Shown: in pieces, positions 42,529 through 50,974 of the stretch
Numbering within the stretch: the stretch's first letter is position 1
Layout of the letters: every line of letters begins with the position of its first letter
Assembly: GCA_964534275.1 (NCBI GenBank)
Contig: CAZHQG010000022.1
Coordinates: forward strand, 1 to 52,721
Origin: HRBIN30 sp964534275
GTDB lineage: Bacteria > Desulfobacterota > Binatia > HRBIN30
Length of the DNA stretch: 52,721 nucleotides
Reading direction: 5' to 3'
Made by a program: the position numbers and the translations under genes
Notes under the pieces: model-generated
Told to the model about the DNA's origin: nothing
Seen by the model: the letters and a program-made list of their open reading frames with translations, nothing else
Databases searched by the model: none

Positions 42529-43800
42529 TTACGGAGACAAGTGCTCAGCGTATGTTTCCTCTAGATACCGGCGAACGCGGTGCACGTCGCTCAGCGAGCG
42601 GAATGGGCGCCCGCCAGCAAACGGCGGGGTATCGAACGCGCGCGGGAACAACGGGCGCTTCGTGAGCAGCGGATCGAGATTCGGGTCGTCCACACCGCGC
42701 TGATGCAGGCGCTGGGCCAGTCGGGCCAACTCTACGGTAAGAGAAAACCCGACCCGGAAAATGGTGATGAGCGGAGTGCCCGCGAGGACACGCACGCCGC
42801 CTTCGATCGAGCCATCGGATAAATACTCGAGCCCTAGCGACACGGTCGCCAAGGCGCGCACGCTCACGGAGCGTACCCGGTCGAGGTCGCCCGGATCGAC
42901 GCGATCCGCCGAAAGCGCGCGGTTCACCACAGCAATGAGGGCAGCCGCTACGTCTTCCGCGAAGCGCTGGTCCTCGATGGCGCCAAACACCTCGGCAAAA
43001 AACCCGCCCTCCGTGAACGCTTCCACGATTGGCGCCGGCAAGACCACGCTGCTTTCTCGGGGCCCATGCAACCGCCAGTCGACGGCGGCTGCTTGCTTCA
43101 CCTTGGCAGGGTCGAGGTACGCATACACCTCGAGGGCTTCGTAGTACTCCACGAATCCGAGATCTTCCAAGCGTCCCTTGCGCCAGCGATACGCCGACTC
43201 TTCCAGCTCGATGTTCAAGCCCCACTTTGCTTCGAGTAACAGCCTGCGGGCGAACTGCTGATCCGCATCGTAAAGCCGGTCGATCAAACGTTCGAGCGTA
43301 AGAGCGGTCGCAGAATCCGTGTCGGGCAAAAACTCGAGTACGAAAAACGTATCCGGGGTCGAATAGGTAGGGAGCTCGCTGCCTTCGTCGGGCTCCTCCT
43401 CCAACGTGCGATCGTAAATGCGGCAGTGCTGCCGTACCCAAAACGCCAACAACTCGAGGTCCAGCCCTTCCAGCGCCCGCTGCAGCCGGCCGGGCAAAAA
43501 CTCCTCCAGCATCACCTCGAACCAGGAGCGTAACCGGCGAAGGTCCACCCGGTCCTTGTCCCAGACATCCAAATCCAAGCAGCCTTGGAGCTGTTCCGCG
43601 GTTGCCAGCGCCAACAATTCTCCCGCATCCGCCAACCCAAGCTCCTTTACCAGGTAGTAGAAGTTCTGCACCGGTAGGCGAGCCACCAGTTCCGCAGCGT
43701 TCGGGTGTTCGAGGAGCCTGTCGACAAACTGGCGTGCAGGCAGCGGTTGCTGGGCAATTCCTCGTTCTGCCAAAGGCAGGAGAGTTTTATCCGCAAGCAT
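42529..43800 (-). CDS. DUF6178-like protein of unknown function
   Basis: A 423-residue largely helical, acidic protein (ATG at 43800; a TTG directly before it is also open). It starts MLADKTLLPLAERGIAQQPL and contains YLVKELGLADAGELLALATA, EQLQGCLDLDVWDKDRVDLR and TFFVLEFLPDTDSATALTLE. I recognise the general pattern of the DUF6178 family found in deltaproteobacteria, with the motif order 'Q..LDLD.W..D......L..W...L'. No catalytic motif, signal peptide or membrane helix is visible. It stands alone between convergent and divergent neighbours, so context gives no function. Confidence 0.8.
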   Translation of the reverse strand: MLADKTLLPLAERGIAQQPLPARQFVDRLLEHPNAAELVARLPVQNFYYLVKELGLADAGELLALATAEQLQGCLDLDVWDKDRVDLRRLRSWFEVMLEEFLPGRLQRALEGLDLELLAFWVRQHCRIYDRTLEEEPDEGSELPTYSTPDTFFVLEFLPDTDSATALTLERLIDRLYDADQQFARRLLLEAKWGLNIELEESAYRWRKGRLEDLGFVEYYEALEVYAYLDPAKVKQAAAVDWRLHGPRESSVVLPAPIVEAFTEGGFFAEVFGAIEDQRFAEDVAAALIAVVNRALSADRVDPGDLDRVRSVSVRALATVSLGLEYLSDGSIEGGVRVLAGTPLITIFRVGFSLTVELARLAQRLHQRGVDDPNLDPLLTKRPLFPRAFDTPPFAGGRPFRSLSDVHRVRRYLEETYAEHLSP

Positions 43801-44026
43801 CAACTTCGCCTGGATCCCTGTAGAAGAACAAATGGGCGACGTTGCGATTGTTTAAGCGAACATTGGTCCGTGCGCCAGAGCTGCGTCTCGGCAAACCTTT
43901 CACGTCCGCAAAATGCCCATTTGGTCCTCTTCGCTGTTGACTGTCGCAGCAAATTCGCCTTAGCGTTGCCGATCCTGTCACAATACGGTCATGCCGCCGA
44001 GGCGGCAAGTCTAGGAGAGTGAACGA

Positions 44027-46546
44027 ATGGCAAGCAGCCTGACCAAGCAATGGCGTAGTTGGTTGTGTTTGTGGTGGATGTTGGCGGCAAGCACCGCCAT
44101 GGTCCTGAGCGGGTGCGGTGAGAACGAGTCGAATCCGCCAAGCTCGACGGCAACGCCCACCGCAACCTTCTCGCGGCTGCCGTCGACGCCAACGCCAACG
44201 GCCTCATCCTCCGCGACGATCGCCGCTACAGCGCCACCAACGGCAACGTCGGTCCCAGCCACGCCGACCTTCACGGCAACGCACTCCGCCACTCCGAGTT
44301 CCACGCCGACGGCAACCAGTACGGCCACAAATACGGCCACAAACAGCCCCACTGCGTCCGCAACGCCCTCGAGGACCCTCACGCCCACCCCTGGACCCCC
44401 GTTTGTCGTTCAAAGTAGTATCCACCAGTTACTGGTTTCGTCGGCCACTCCGGGGACCGTGCTGGGTGTCCGCAACGCGGCGGGGGAGGTGTTGCAAACT
44501 GGCACGGTTGACGACCAAGGCACGCTCATTTTCCGGAACCTTGTACCCGGCGAGGGCTACGTGGTGTTCCTCGCGGAAGAAGGCAGAGGTGCGGGAGCGG
44601 AGATCACAGAGTCCAGCCCAACCGCAGTGTGGGCGATTTCCGACGTGCCACCGAACGAATTTTACACTTCGCAACGTCTGATGAACGGGTACCAATACAT
44701 CACCACGCGTGACGGAACGAAGCTCGCCGTGAACGTAATTTTGCCTGGCCCACCGGAGGCGGGCCCCTATCCAACATTGGTCGAGTACTCGGGGTACGAT
44801 CCTGCCAACCCCGACTCCCCACAGCCCAGCACCATGTTGGCCACGATTCTGGGTTATGCTGCAGTCGGGGTGAACATGCGGGGCACGGGTTGCTCCGGCG
44901 GATCCTTCAACTTTTTCGAGCCGGCGCAGGTGGCGGATGGCTATGACGCCATCGAGATCATCGCGCAACAGCCGTGGGTCAAGTTCAATCGCGTTGGCAT
45001 GGTAGGCATCTCCTACCCGGGCATCTCCCAGCTCTTCACCGCGCAAACGCGCCCGCCACACCTCGCCGCGATCGCGCCGCTCTCGGTCATTTCGGACATC
45101 GGACGCGGCATCCTTTATCCCGGCGGGATCCTGAACAATGGTTTTGCGGTGGAATGGGCCCGGGAGCGCCAAGAGCAAGCTCGCCCGTTCGGACAAGCGT
45201 GGGCGGCCAAACGGCGCGATCAGGGCGACCAGATTTGCATCGAAAACCAGCGCTTCCGCGGCCAGAACCCCGATTTGCTCCAAATGATCCGCGACAATCG
45301 TTACTACAACCCTGCCGTTGCGGACCCGCTTAGCCCGGCAACCTTCGTCCACAACATCGACGTGCCCGTGTTCCTTGCCGGTGCCTGGCAAGACGAGCAA
45401 ACCGGCGGTTATTTCCCCACCATGATCCCGAATTTCACTGGGACGACCAAGCTGCACTTCACGATCACGAACGGCGGCCACACCGACTCGATCGGCCCGG
45501 CAATTTTCACTCGCTGGTTCGAGTTCTTGTCGTTCTACGTGCGCCGGGAAATTCCACGACTGCCGCTCGACGCCAAATTCGCGCTTACCGTACTCGCCCA
45601 GCAAGTCTTCGGCGCACAACGCGTGACGGTCGAGCCCGATCGCTTTGTCAACGAGCCGGATTTTGAAACGGCACTGGCAAAGTTCGAGTCCGAGCCACGA
45701 ATTCGCGTCCTCCTGGAAAATGGCGCCGGTAGTTCGCAGCCGGGCGCCCCAGCACCCCGAGCCGAGGTCTTGTTCGACCAATGGCCGCATCCAGACACAC
45801 AGCCAACGATCTGGTACTTTGGCGCGAACGGCCGCCTGACCCCCGAGCCACCCGCGGAGCAAGCTGGGGCAGATGCTTATTTGTACGACCCTGCCCAAGG
45901 CCAACTGACTACGTTCGCTGGCGGCGACGGCGGCATTTGGCAGGCACTGCCGAACTGGAACTGGCGACCCTATGCGCCGGGCACGGTGGTAGCGTACGAA
46001 ACCGACCCGCTCGAACAAACGATGGTGATGATCGGCTCGGGCAGCGTGGATCTGTGGATCCAGTCGACCGCTGACGACACCGATATCGAAGTCACGCTCA
46101 GCGAAGTACGCCCTGATAACAAGGAGGTGTACATCCAGAACGGCTGGGCACGGGCAAGCTTCCGGGCTTTGGACCTCAGCCAAAGCACGATCCTCCGCCC
46201 CGCTTACAGCGGCCGCCGGGAAGACGTGCAGCCGCTACCGCGCGGCGAATTTTCGTTGGTTCGAGTGGAACTGTTTCCCTTTGCGCACGTGTTCCGCCCC
46301 GGTTCCCGCGTGCGCATCGCTGTCGACAGTCCGGGCAATTCGCGTCCACGGTGGAAGTTCGAAACCCTGCAGTTCGATGAGCCGGTTACCAATTATGTTG
46401 GCCGCTCGGCCGCGACACCGTCGCGAATCGTGCTGCCCTGGATTCCCACCGTGCAAGGGATTCCCGCGACCCTGCCTCCATGCCCGTCGCTGCGGCTTCA
46501 GTATTGCCGCGACTACCAGCCCGTTACCAACACCCCGGCGGAATGA
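44027..46546 (+). CDS. CocE/NonD-family hydrolase, lipoprotein with a Thr/Pro spacer
   Basis: An 839-residue secreted hydrolase of the X-Pro dipeptidyl-peptidase/cocaine-esterase class. The signal ends in a good lipobox LSG-C30. Residues about 35-125 are a T/P/S/A spacer, followed by a small beta domain (125-210), then the alpha/beta-hydrolase core (YQYITTRDGTKLAVNVILPG, NMRGTGCSGGSF). The nucleophile is Ser329 in MVGISYPGISQLF. Further catalytic candidates are Asp in FLAGAWQDEQTGGYF and His in ITNGGHTDSIGP. The C-terminal jelly-roll domain (GSVDLWIQSTADDTDIEVTL and so on) is typical. It probably hydrolyses esters or amides at the cell surface; the substrate is unknown. Confidence 0.9.
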   Translation: MASSLTKQWRSWLCLWWMLAASTAMVLSGCGENESNPPSSTATPTATFSRLPSTPTPTASSSATIAATAPPTATSVPATPTFTATHSATPSSTPTATSTATNTATNSPTASATPSRTLTPTPGPPFVVQSSIHQLLVSSATPGTVLGVRNAAGEVLQTGTVDDQGTLIFRNLVPGEGYVVFLAEEGRGAGAEITESSPTAVWAISDVPPNEFYTSQRLMNGYQYITTRDGTKLAVNVILPGPPEAGPYPTLVEYSGYDPANPDSPQPSTMLATILGYAAVGVNMRGTGCSGGSFNFFEPAQVADGYDAIEIIAQQPWVKFNRVGMVGISYPGISQLFTAQTRPPHLAAIAPLSVISDIGRGILYPGGILNNGFAVEWARERQEQARPFGQAWAAKRRDQGDQICIENQRFRGQNPDLLQMIRDNRYYNPAVADPLSPATFVHNIDVPVFLAGAWQDEQTGGYFPTMIPNFTGTTKLHFTITNGGHTDSIGPAIFTRWFEFLSFYVRREIPRLPLDAKFALTVLAQQVFGAQRVTVEPDRFVNEPDFETALAKFESEPRIRVLLENGAGSSQPGAPAPRAEVLFDQWPHPDTQPTIWYFGANGRLTPEPPAEQAGADAYLYDPAQGQLTTFAGGDGGIWQALPNWNWRPYAPGTVVAYETDPLEQTMVMIGSGSVDLWIQSTADDTDIEVTLSEVRPDNKEVYIQNGWARASFRALDLSQSTILRPAYSGRREDVQPLPRGEFSLVRVELFPFAHVFRPGSRVRIAVDSPGNSRPRWKFETLQFDEPVTNYVGRSAATPSRIVLPWIPTVQGIPATLPPCPSLRLQYCRDYQPVTNTPAE

Positions 46547-46881
46547 CCTCGGTTTCGCAGCGGCCTCGCCGAACGACGTTGGCGCGGCCGCTGCGAACGG
46601 AGAGTGAAGTGCATCTACGCGGCACAAAGCAGCACGTTCTTTCCAATGCAGACCCTCTCGGCTTGGCGTTGCGACCGTACTGACCACCGCGAGCCCTGGG
46701 CTGGCTGCGCGCGCTGAGCAAGAAATTTATTTTTCTCTCCCCCTTGTGCGCACCACCGGAGCCAGGTAAAAGGTGGCTTCAGTTACACCGGAATGGTTGT
46801 TTACATTCCGCAGGCAAACCAGAAGCCTTCAAGGACATGCAGCACCTCCGGTTAACGAGTTTCAAGAAAGGAGGGCCGCGC
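46547..46881. other. 335-bp region: transcript end plus cold-shock gene leader
   Basis: It begins with a strong hairpin (46554-46597, listed separately). The rest, roughly 46700-46881, includes an AT-rich patch (AAATTTATTTTTC at about 46721) and then a leader before the cold-shock gene. Cold-shock mRNAs often have long structured leaders, but I cannot fold this one reliably. No coding region is seen. Confidence 0.45.
46554..46597 (+). terminator. Strong hairpin after the CocE-like gene
   Basis: Arms of 17 bases, TTCGCAGCGGCC-t-CGCC and GGCG-c-GGCCGCTGCGAA, pair with a single mismatch around a 10-base loop. The hairpin begins 8 bp after the stop codon. No T-run follows, so it may stop transcription with help or protect the mRNA 3' end. 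Confidence 0.55.
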
Positions 46882-47082
46882 ATGGCAACTGGAACAGTAA
46901 AGTGGTTCAACCCTGAAAAAGGCTTTGGTTTCATCCGTCAGGAAAACGGCGAGGATGTATTCGTGCATTACTCCTCGATCCAAGGCCAGGGCTTCAAAAG
47001 CCTCGAAGAGGGCCAACGAGTGAGTTTCGACATCACTCCGGGTCGCAAGGGGCCGCAAGCCACAAACGTACAAAAGCTGTAA
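46882..47082 (+). CDS. Cold-shock protein (CspA family)
   Basis: A 66-residue single-domain cold-shock protein beginning MATGTVKWFNPEKGFGFIRQ. The nucleic-acid-binding motifs RNP1 (KGFGFI) and RNP2 (DVFVHY) are intact. AAGGAGG sits 7-8 nt before the ATG, a strong site expected for a highly made protein; upstream open codons are not part of it. It binds single-stranded RNA/DNA and melts mRNA structure, in cold shock or in normal growth. A large hairpin follows the stop within 20 bp. Confidence 0.96.
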   Translation: MATGTVKWFNPEKGFGFIRQENGEDVFVHYSSIQGQGFKSLEEGQRVSFDITPGRKGPQATNVQKL

Positions 47083-47100
47083 CCTTTTCTGCATACAGCG

Positions 47101-47150
47101 ACTTTGGCCCGGTGAGTCGAGCAATGTTGCTCGGCACGCCGGGCCAAAGT
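47101..47150 (+). terminator. Terminator-like compound hairpin after the cold-shock gene
   Basis: Perfect 12-base arms (ACTTTGGCCCGG and CCGGGCCAAAGT) enclose a second perfect 7-base hairpin (CGAGCAA-tg-TTGCTCG). It starts 18 bp after the stop. A run of six Ts comes only about 15 bp later, so termination is likely but not textbook. Confidence 0.6.
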
Positions 47151-47214
47151 GTTTGTGCACGTTGGATTTTTTCTCCCGATTGATTCTCCGCAAACAAGGC
47201 GACAGGATGCTGGC

Positions 47215-48336
47215 ATGGCAACGTTCGCGCTGATCTCCGACCCGCACATCACGGTGCCCAACCCTCGAACTGGCTGGATGTTGTCGGAGCCGATTCCAAA
47301 CGAGCCGACGATGTACCACTACAGCGTCGAACTCCTCGAACGTGCCATCGAGGAAATCAACGCGTTGCCCGACGTCGACTTTGTCCTGTGCGCCGGGGAC
47401 CTCACCAAGGACTCCGAACCTTACAATCACGACGCCGCACGTGAACTGTTGTCGCGGTTTCGCAAGCCGGTGTACTGCGTGCCAGGCAATCACGACCAGC
47501 CTCGCCCTCCGCACTTGCGCCCTACTCAATACCTCGACCCCGACGTTCGCCCTCTGTCGACGCCCGAGGTCGCGCGGCTCTACAGCGACTTTGGGTTTCA
47601 ACGGAGCGATCTTCTCGCTTATAGCTGCGACCCGACGCCCGACCTCCATCTCATCGGTTTGTGCTCTGCCAAGCCCGACGACGATCGCGGCCGAATCCCT
47701 GCGCGCACTCTCCGCTGGCTCGAAGAAGATCTCGCCAACCAGCGCGATCCCGAAAAAACGGTTGTCGTCATGCTTCATCACAGCATCGTGGAGCATGTAC
47801 CGGGAGAACGGGTGGACCCAACGTTCTCGTGGTTCCACGTCGAGAACTCCGACGAACTGAAAAATATTCTCCGCCGGTACGGGGTGCGCATCACGCTGTC
47901 GGGACATCTCCACATTCAGGACATCAAAGAAGAGGGCGGGCTCTACAACATCGTGACTGCCTCGCTTGCGGGCTATCCGCATGCGTACCGATTGTTTCGA
48001 GTGGAAGACGGCACACTGGAAATCCGTAGCCGCAGGCTCCAATCGATCCCGTCGATCCCCGACTTGCAGGCATACTCACGGGCTTATACTGCGAGTACCT
48101 TCATCGACATCATTGCCGACTCGCTTTGCAACCCACCGTTTGCGTTCGAACGCAACGAGGCACGCAGAATCGCGGAGCGGCTGCGCGACTGGTGGCCAAC
48201 GGTTGCCGAAGGCGACGAGCGCTTTGCGTATACCGCCGACGACGTTGGTCACGCCGCCCTTGCAGCCTACGTGAACTCGTTTAGCGATAGCGACCCGCCG
48301 GACAACGACTGCACCTTGATCCTTCGCTCCCGATAG
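47215..48336 (+). CDS. Calcineurin-like metallophosphoesterase
   Basis: A 373-residue phosphoesterase from MATFALISDPHITVPNP. The five metal-site blocks are present: D9-P-H11, the GDLTKD block in VLCAGDLTKDSE, VPGNHDQPRP, VVMLHHSIVEH and LSGHLHIQD. The domain order resembles 3',5'-cAMP phosphodiesterase/GpdQ-like enzymes. About 100 extra residues after GHLH (RRLQSIPSIPDLQAYSRAY onward) may form a cap or dimer domain. No signal peptide, so it is cytoplasmic; the substrate is not known. The 22 codons open before the ATG overlap the terminator-like hairpin and were not used. Confidence 0.9.
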   Translation: MATFALISDPHITVPNPRTGWMLSEPIPNEPTMYHYSVELLERAIEEINALPDVDFVLCAGDLTKDSEPYNHDAARELLSRFRKPVYCVPGNHDQPRPPHLRPTQYLDPDVRPLSTPEVARLYSDFGFQRSDLLAYSCDPTPDLHLIGLCSAKPDDDRGRIPARTLRWLEEDLANQRDPEKTVVVMLHHSIVEHVPGERVDPTFSWFHVENSDELKNILRRYGVRITLSGHLHIQDIKEEGGLYNIVTASLAGYPHAYRLFRVEDGTLEIRSRRLQSIPSIPDLQAYSRAYTASTFIDIIADSLCNPPFAFERNEARRIAERLRDWWPTVAEGDERFAYTADDVGHAALAAYVNSFSDSDPPDNDCTLILRSR

Positions 48337-48380
48337 GCGGCGCCCTACCCAATCACCTTCGCAGTCCGCGCACCCAACGC

Positions 48381-50690
48381 TCAGCAACCGTCGCCGGCCA
48401 CGCAACGGCAAGCACTGGTCGAACAATCCAGCGTGGCCGAGCGTTGCGCTGGCGTATCCCATCGAATGCCTTCGGGGACCAAGCTGCCGAACGCCACGGA
48501 GTACGCGACCCGAACCTGAGATCGATCGCGCCGGTCAAGTACTACCAAGTCCTCGCAGCGCGCTCGCGTGCCACCACTACGGGACAGAGACCGGTTCAAG
48601 CTCTCGCAGGTATCGCGGAGCCACGTCTGGATGTTTGCGGCTAAATCGGCGGGCATGGGGCCGACCGGAGCCGCGGGCGCGCCACTCGCTTTCGGGGGCA
48701 CCGGTCTGGGAGCAATCGGTGCCACTGTTGGCACGGCTGCAACCTGAGCTGCAACCGTTGGAGGGGCCGGTCGCGGTTCGACCACCTGCGCCGTACCTGG
48801 GATCGTCGGTGGCTCCGGGGCAACTCGCTGAACCTCCGCTCGCTCCTCGGGCGCCAATCTGGTCTTGGCTGCCTTCGCTGCGGCTTCTCTCTGCCGCTCT
48901 TCTGCCTCGTTGGACGCTCTGTCGAAGGCCGCCTTGGCCTCGCCGTACAGCTTTTTCCGCTGAACCCAGTCTTGCCCGCGGAGATCCGCCTTCTGCAAGA
49001 CTTCCTCCGCCGAGGCGTAACTTTCCTCAGCGAACTCTTCGGCCTGAGCTTGTTGGGCCCGCTTGCGCGCGGCAGTTGCGGCCTGGCGTTGTGCGGCTAA
49101 CTCGCGCTCGGCAGCCGCCTCGACCTGGCGAAAACGGTCGACAGCAGCGTCGGCCAGCGTTACCGCCTGGCCCGGATCGCTCTCCACTGCACGCCGTGCC
49201 GCGTCGAGGAAATCTTGCCCGCGCGCATACCCTGCTTGCAACGAAGGAAACGCTTGCGCTGCGCTCTCGGCAGACCGCGCCAATCCCCTCGCGCGTTCGA
49301 TGGCTTCGTTGCCCCGCTGCCGAGCGGCCAACTCTTCCCCCGCCCGCTGCAGCGCGCTCGTCACCTGCACTCGCAGGTCGGCTAACTTGGACTCGGCAGT
49401 ACGCAGGTCCTGCACTCCAGGCTCGGGAAGCCCGAGAAGCCGTTCGACTTCCCCAATCAACGCCCGGGCCGCGGTTCGGTCTTCCTGCTTCGGAATTGCT
49501 GCCAGCCGTTCGCTTTCGGTGCGCAGTTGATCGCGGATGTCCCCAATCCAGCGTTGGCGCCGGTTGTGGACCGCTGCCCGATAGAACTCATCCGCCTCGG
49601 CCAAACTTTGCAACGCATCTGTTACCCGCCGAGATTGCCACAAGCGTTCCGCCCGCAGTCGAGCATCGTTCGCCCGAGTGTACGCCACCTCTCCGGTGGC
49701 ATCGAACGCCACAGCCTCTTGGGCAGCATCGCTCACTTGCGCCAAACGGGCTTGCCACGCCTCGTCTCTTGCCTTCCGGTACAAGCTGCTTGCCGCCTCG
49801 GGATTGGTTTTTGCCCCTGCTTCAGCAGCCAGCCAGGATTCACGGGCAAGCGTCGGCGCCGAAACCTGTAGGGCCTCCGCTCTTAACCGCTCCAGCTCTG
49901 TCGGCGTTTCGCGCGCGTCGCGTGGCGCAAGCACGAACACCCCTACTCCCACCGCAACACAAAGGGCTAACAAACCCGCAACCAACGCTGGGAGGCCAGC
50001 ACGGCGTTTTTTCCCTCTTGTGAGGGCGCGGGCAACCGCTTCCTCGGAGGTTGCCGGTTCGACCGTAACCGACTGCAACGCTTCAGCAAACTCGAGAGCG
50101 GAGCGGTACCGATTCTCCGGAACAAGGCGAATTGCTCGCTCGATCACGCGCCGCAACCGTGCCGGAACCCCAGGTGCCACCGACTGCAACTCGTGTTCGG
50201 GGAGGTATGCCAAGTCGCCAGTACCTCCTTCGGGGTTTTCCTGGCGTCGCACTCGGAAGGGATACACCCTATTTCCCGCTAACGCTTCGAACAAAACGAC
50301 CCCGAGCGCAAAGACATCCGCCCGCGCATCGGGGCGTTCGGTGGCACCTGGTTGGGCCTCCGGCGCGCGGTACGGCAACCCCGCACCAACGAGGGGCAGC
50401 GACAAGACGAAGCTACTGCCATCGGGGACCTGCACAATGGTTTCCGGACAAACGGAACCGTGCGGGCACGCACCCCGACTGTGGAAAGAGTGAAGCTGGG
50501 TGGCAACCTGCACGCCTAGCCGCACCACGTCCGTCCACGGCAGTGGGCCGGATTCCACTAAAATGCGGCGCAGCGTTCTTTCTTCTCCTGAAGACTCGGA
50601 AAGATCGTCTGCGCCGTTTGGCCAGGAATGGTTGGTGTCGGCACCATGCAAACGCTTGGAATTTTCTGGGAACGGGGGCATAGGAAGCAT
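48381..50690 (-). CDS. Membrane-anchored pseudokinase-like protein with a long coiled coil
   Basis: A 769-residue protein. Residues 39-205 match only the C-lobe of a Hanks-type protein kinase: TLRRILVESGPLPW, QVATQLHSFHSRG, YRAPEA (108-112) and DARADVFALGVVLFEALAG. The glycine loop and VAIK lysine are absent. The HRD/HxD...N loop is replaced by HGSVCPETIV (77-86), without the Asp or Asn, and there is no DFG. A membrane helix spans 233-255. About 260-640 is Ala/Glu/Arg-rich coiled coil, then a Pro/Ala/Val linker and a C-terminal domain ending in CSTSACRCVAGDGC. It cannot be an ordinary kinase; a scaffold or sensor role is inference. The ATG at 50690 or 50681 may be used. Confidence 0.75.
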   Translation of the reverse strand: MLPMPPFPENSKRLHGADTNHSWPNGADDLSESSGEERTLRRILVESGPLPWTDVVRLGVQVATQLHSFHSRGACPHGSVCPETIVQVPDGSSFVLSLPLVGAGLPYRAPEAQPGATERPDARADVFALGVVLFEALAGNRVYPFRVRRQENPEGGTGDLAYLPEHELQSVAPGVPARLRRVIERAIRLVPENRYRSALEFAEALQSVTVEPATSEEAVARALTRGKKRRAGLPALVAGLLALCVAVGVGVFVLAPRDARETPTELERLRAEALQVSAPTLARESWLAAEAGAKTNPEAASSLYRKARDEAWQARLAQVSDAAQEAVAFDATGEVAYTRANDARLRAERLWQSRRVTDALQSLAEADEFYRAAVHNRRQRWIGDIRDQLRTESERLAAIPKQEDRTAARALIGEVERLLGLPEPGVQDLRTAESKLADLRVQVTSALQRAGEELAARQRGNEAIERARGLARSAESAAQAFPSLQAGYARGQDFLDAARRAVESDPGQAVTLADAAVDRFRQVEAAAERELAAQRQAATAARKRAQQAQAEEFAEESYASAEEVLQKADLRGQDWVQRKKLYGEAKAAFDRASNEAEERQREAAAKAAKTRLAPEERAEVQRVAPEPPTIPGTAQVVEPRPAPPTVAAQVAAVPTVAPIAPRPVPPKASGAPAAPVGPMPADLAANIQTWLRDTCESLNRSLSRSGGTRARCEDLVVLDRRDRSQVRVAYSVAFGSLVPEGIRWDTPAQRSATLDCSTSACRCVAGDGC

Positions 50691-50710
50691 GAGTGCTTAG
50701 CTGCCTGCAT

Positions 50711-50722
50711 ACCACCGGTGGT
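50711..50722. promoter_or_regulatory. Perfect 12-bp palindrome upstream of the pseudokinase gene
   Basis: ACCACCGGTGGT is self-complementary and lies 20 bp before the ATG at 50690, where an operator or a leader hairpin would sit. Nothing else supports a role, and no cognate regulator is nearby. Confidence 0.25.
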
Positions 50723-50974
50723 GTCGCTGAAATTTTCATGTGGTACGCACGCGGAAATGGCAGAGAATGTTGGTTTCCTTGTCAGGCAGCTACGAGAATG
50801 ACACAAAACGTCTTCATCGAAGTGCAACGAGGAGGAGCGTGCAGGAAAAACGCGGTCGGGAAAGTCGGGGGCTAGCAGCATCCTAAAGTGAGCGAGCGCA
50901 CAGCGGGCGGTACAGGCTCGTGACGCTGGAGCACTTACAAGCCGACCCTGCAGGCGATCTTGAGGACCAGGACG

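Noticed and set aside
43937..43965. TTGACT with a 17-bp spacer as a promoter for the CocE-like gene
   Set aside because: The -10 position (TTAGCG) matches the consensus at only one base.
44150..44400. Thr/Pro-coding repetitive DNA as a tandem repeat or CRISPR-like array
   Set aside because: The units are short, irregular and in frame with a coding spacer; there are no constant repeats with unique spacers.
44429..46183. 584-codon minus-strand open frame opposite the CocE-like gene
   Set aside because: The plus strand encodes a clear lipoprotein hydrolase with catalytic motifs; the antisense product has none.
48635..50023. 462-codon plus-strand open frame opposite the pseudokinase coiled coil
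   Set aside because: The Ala/Glu/Arg-rich coiled coil naturally leaves the opposite strand open; no protein features are seen.
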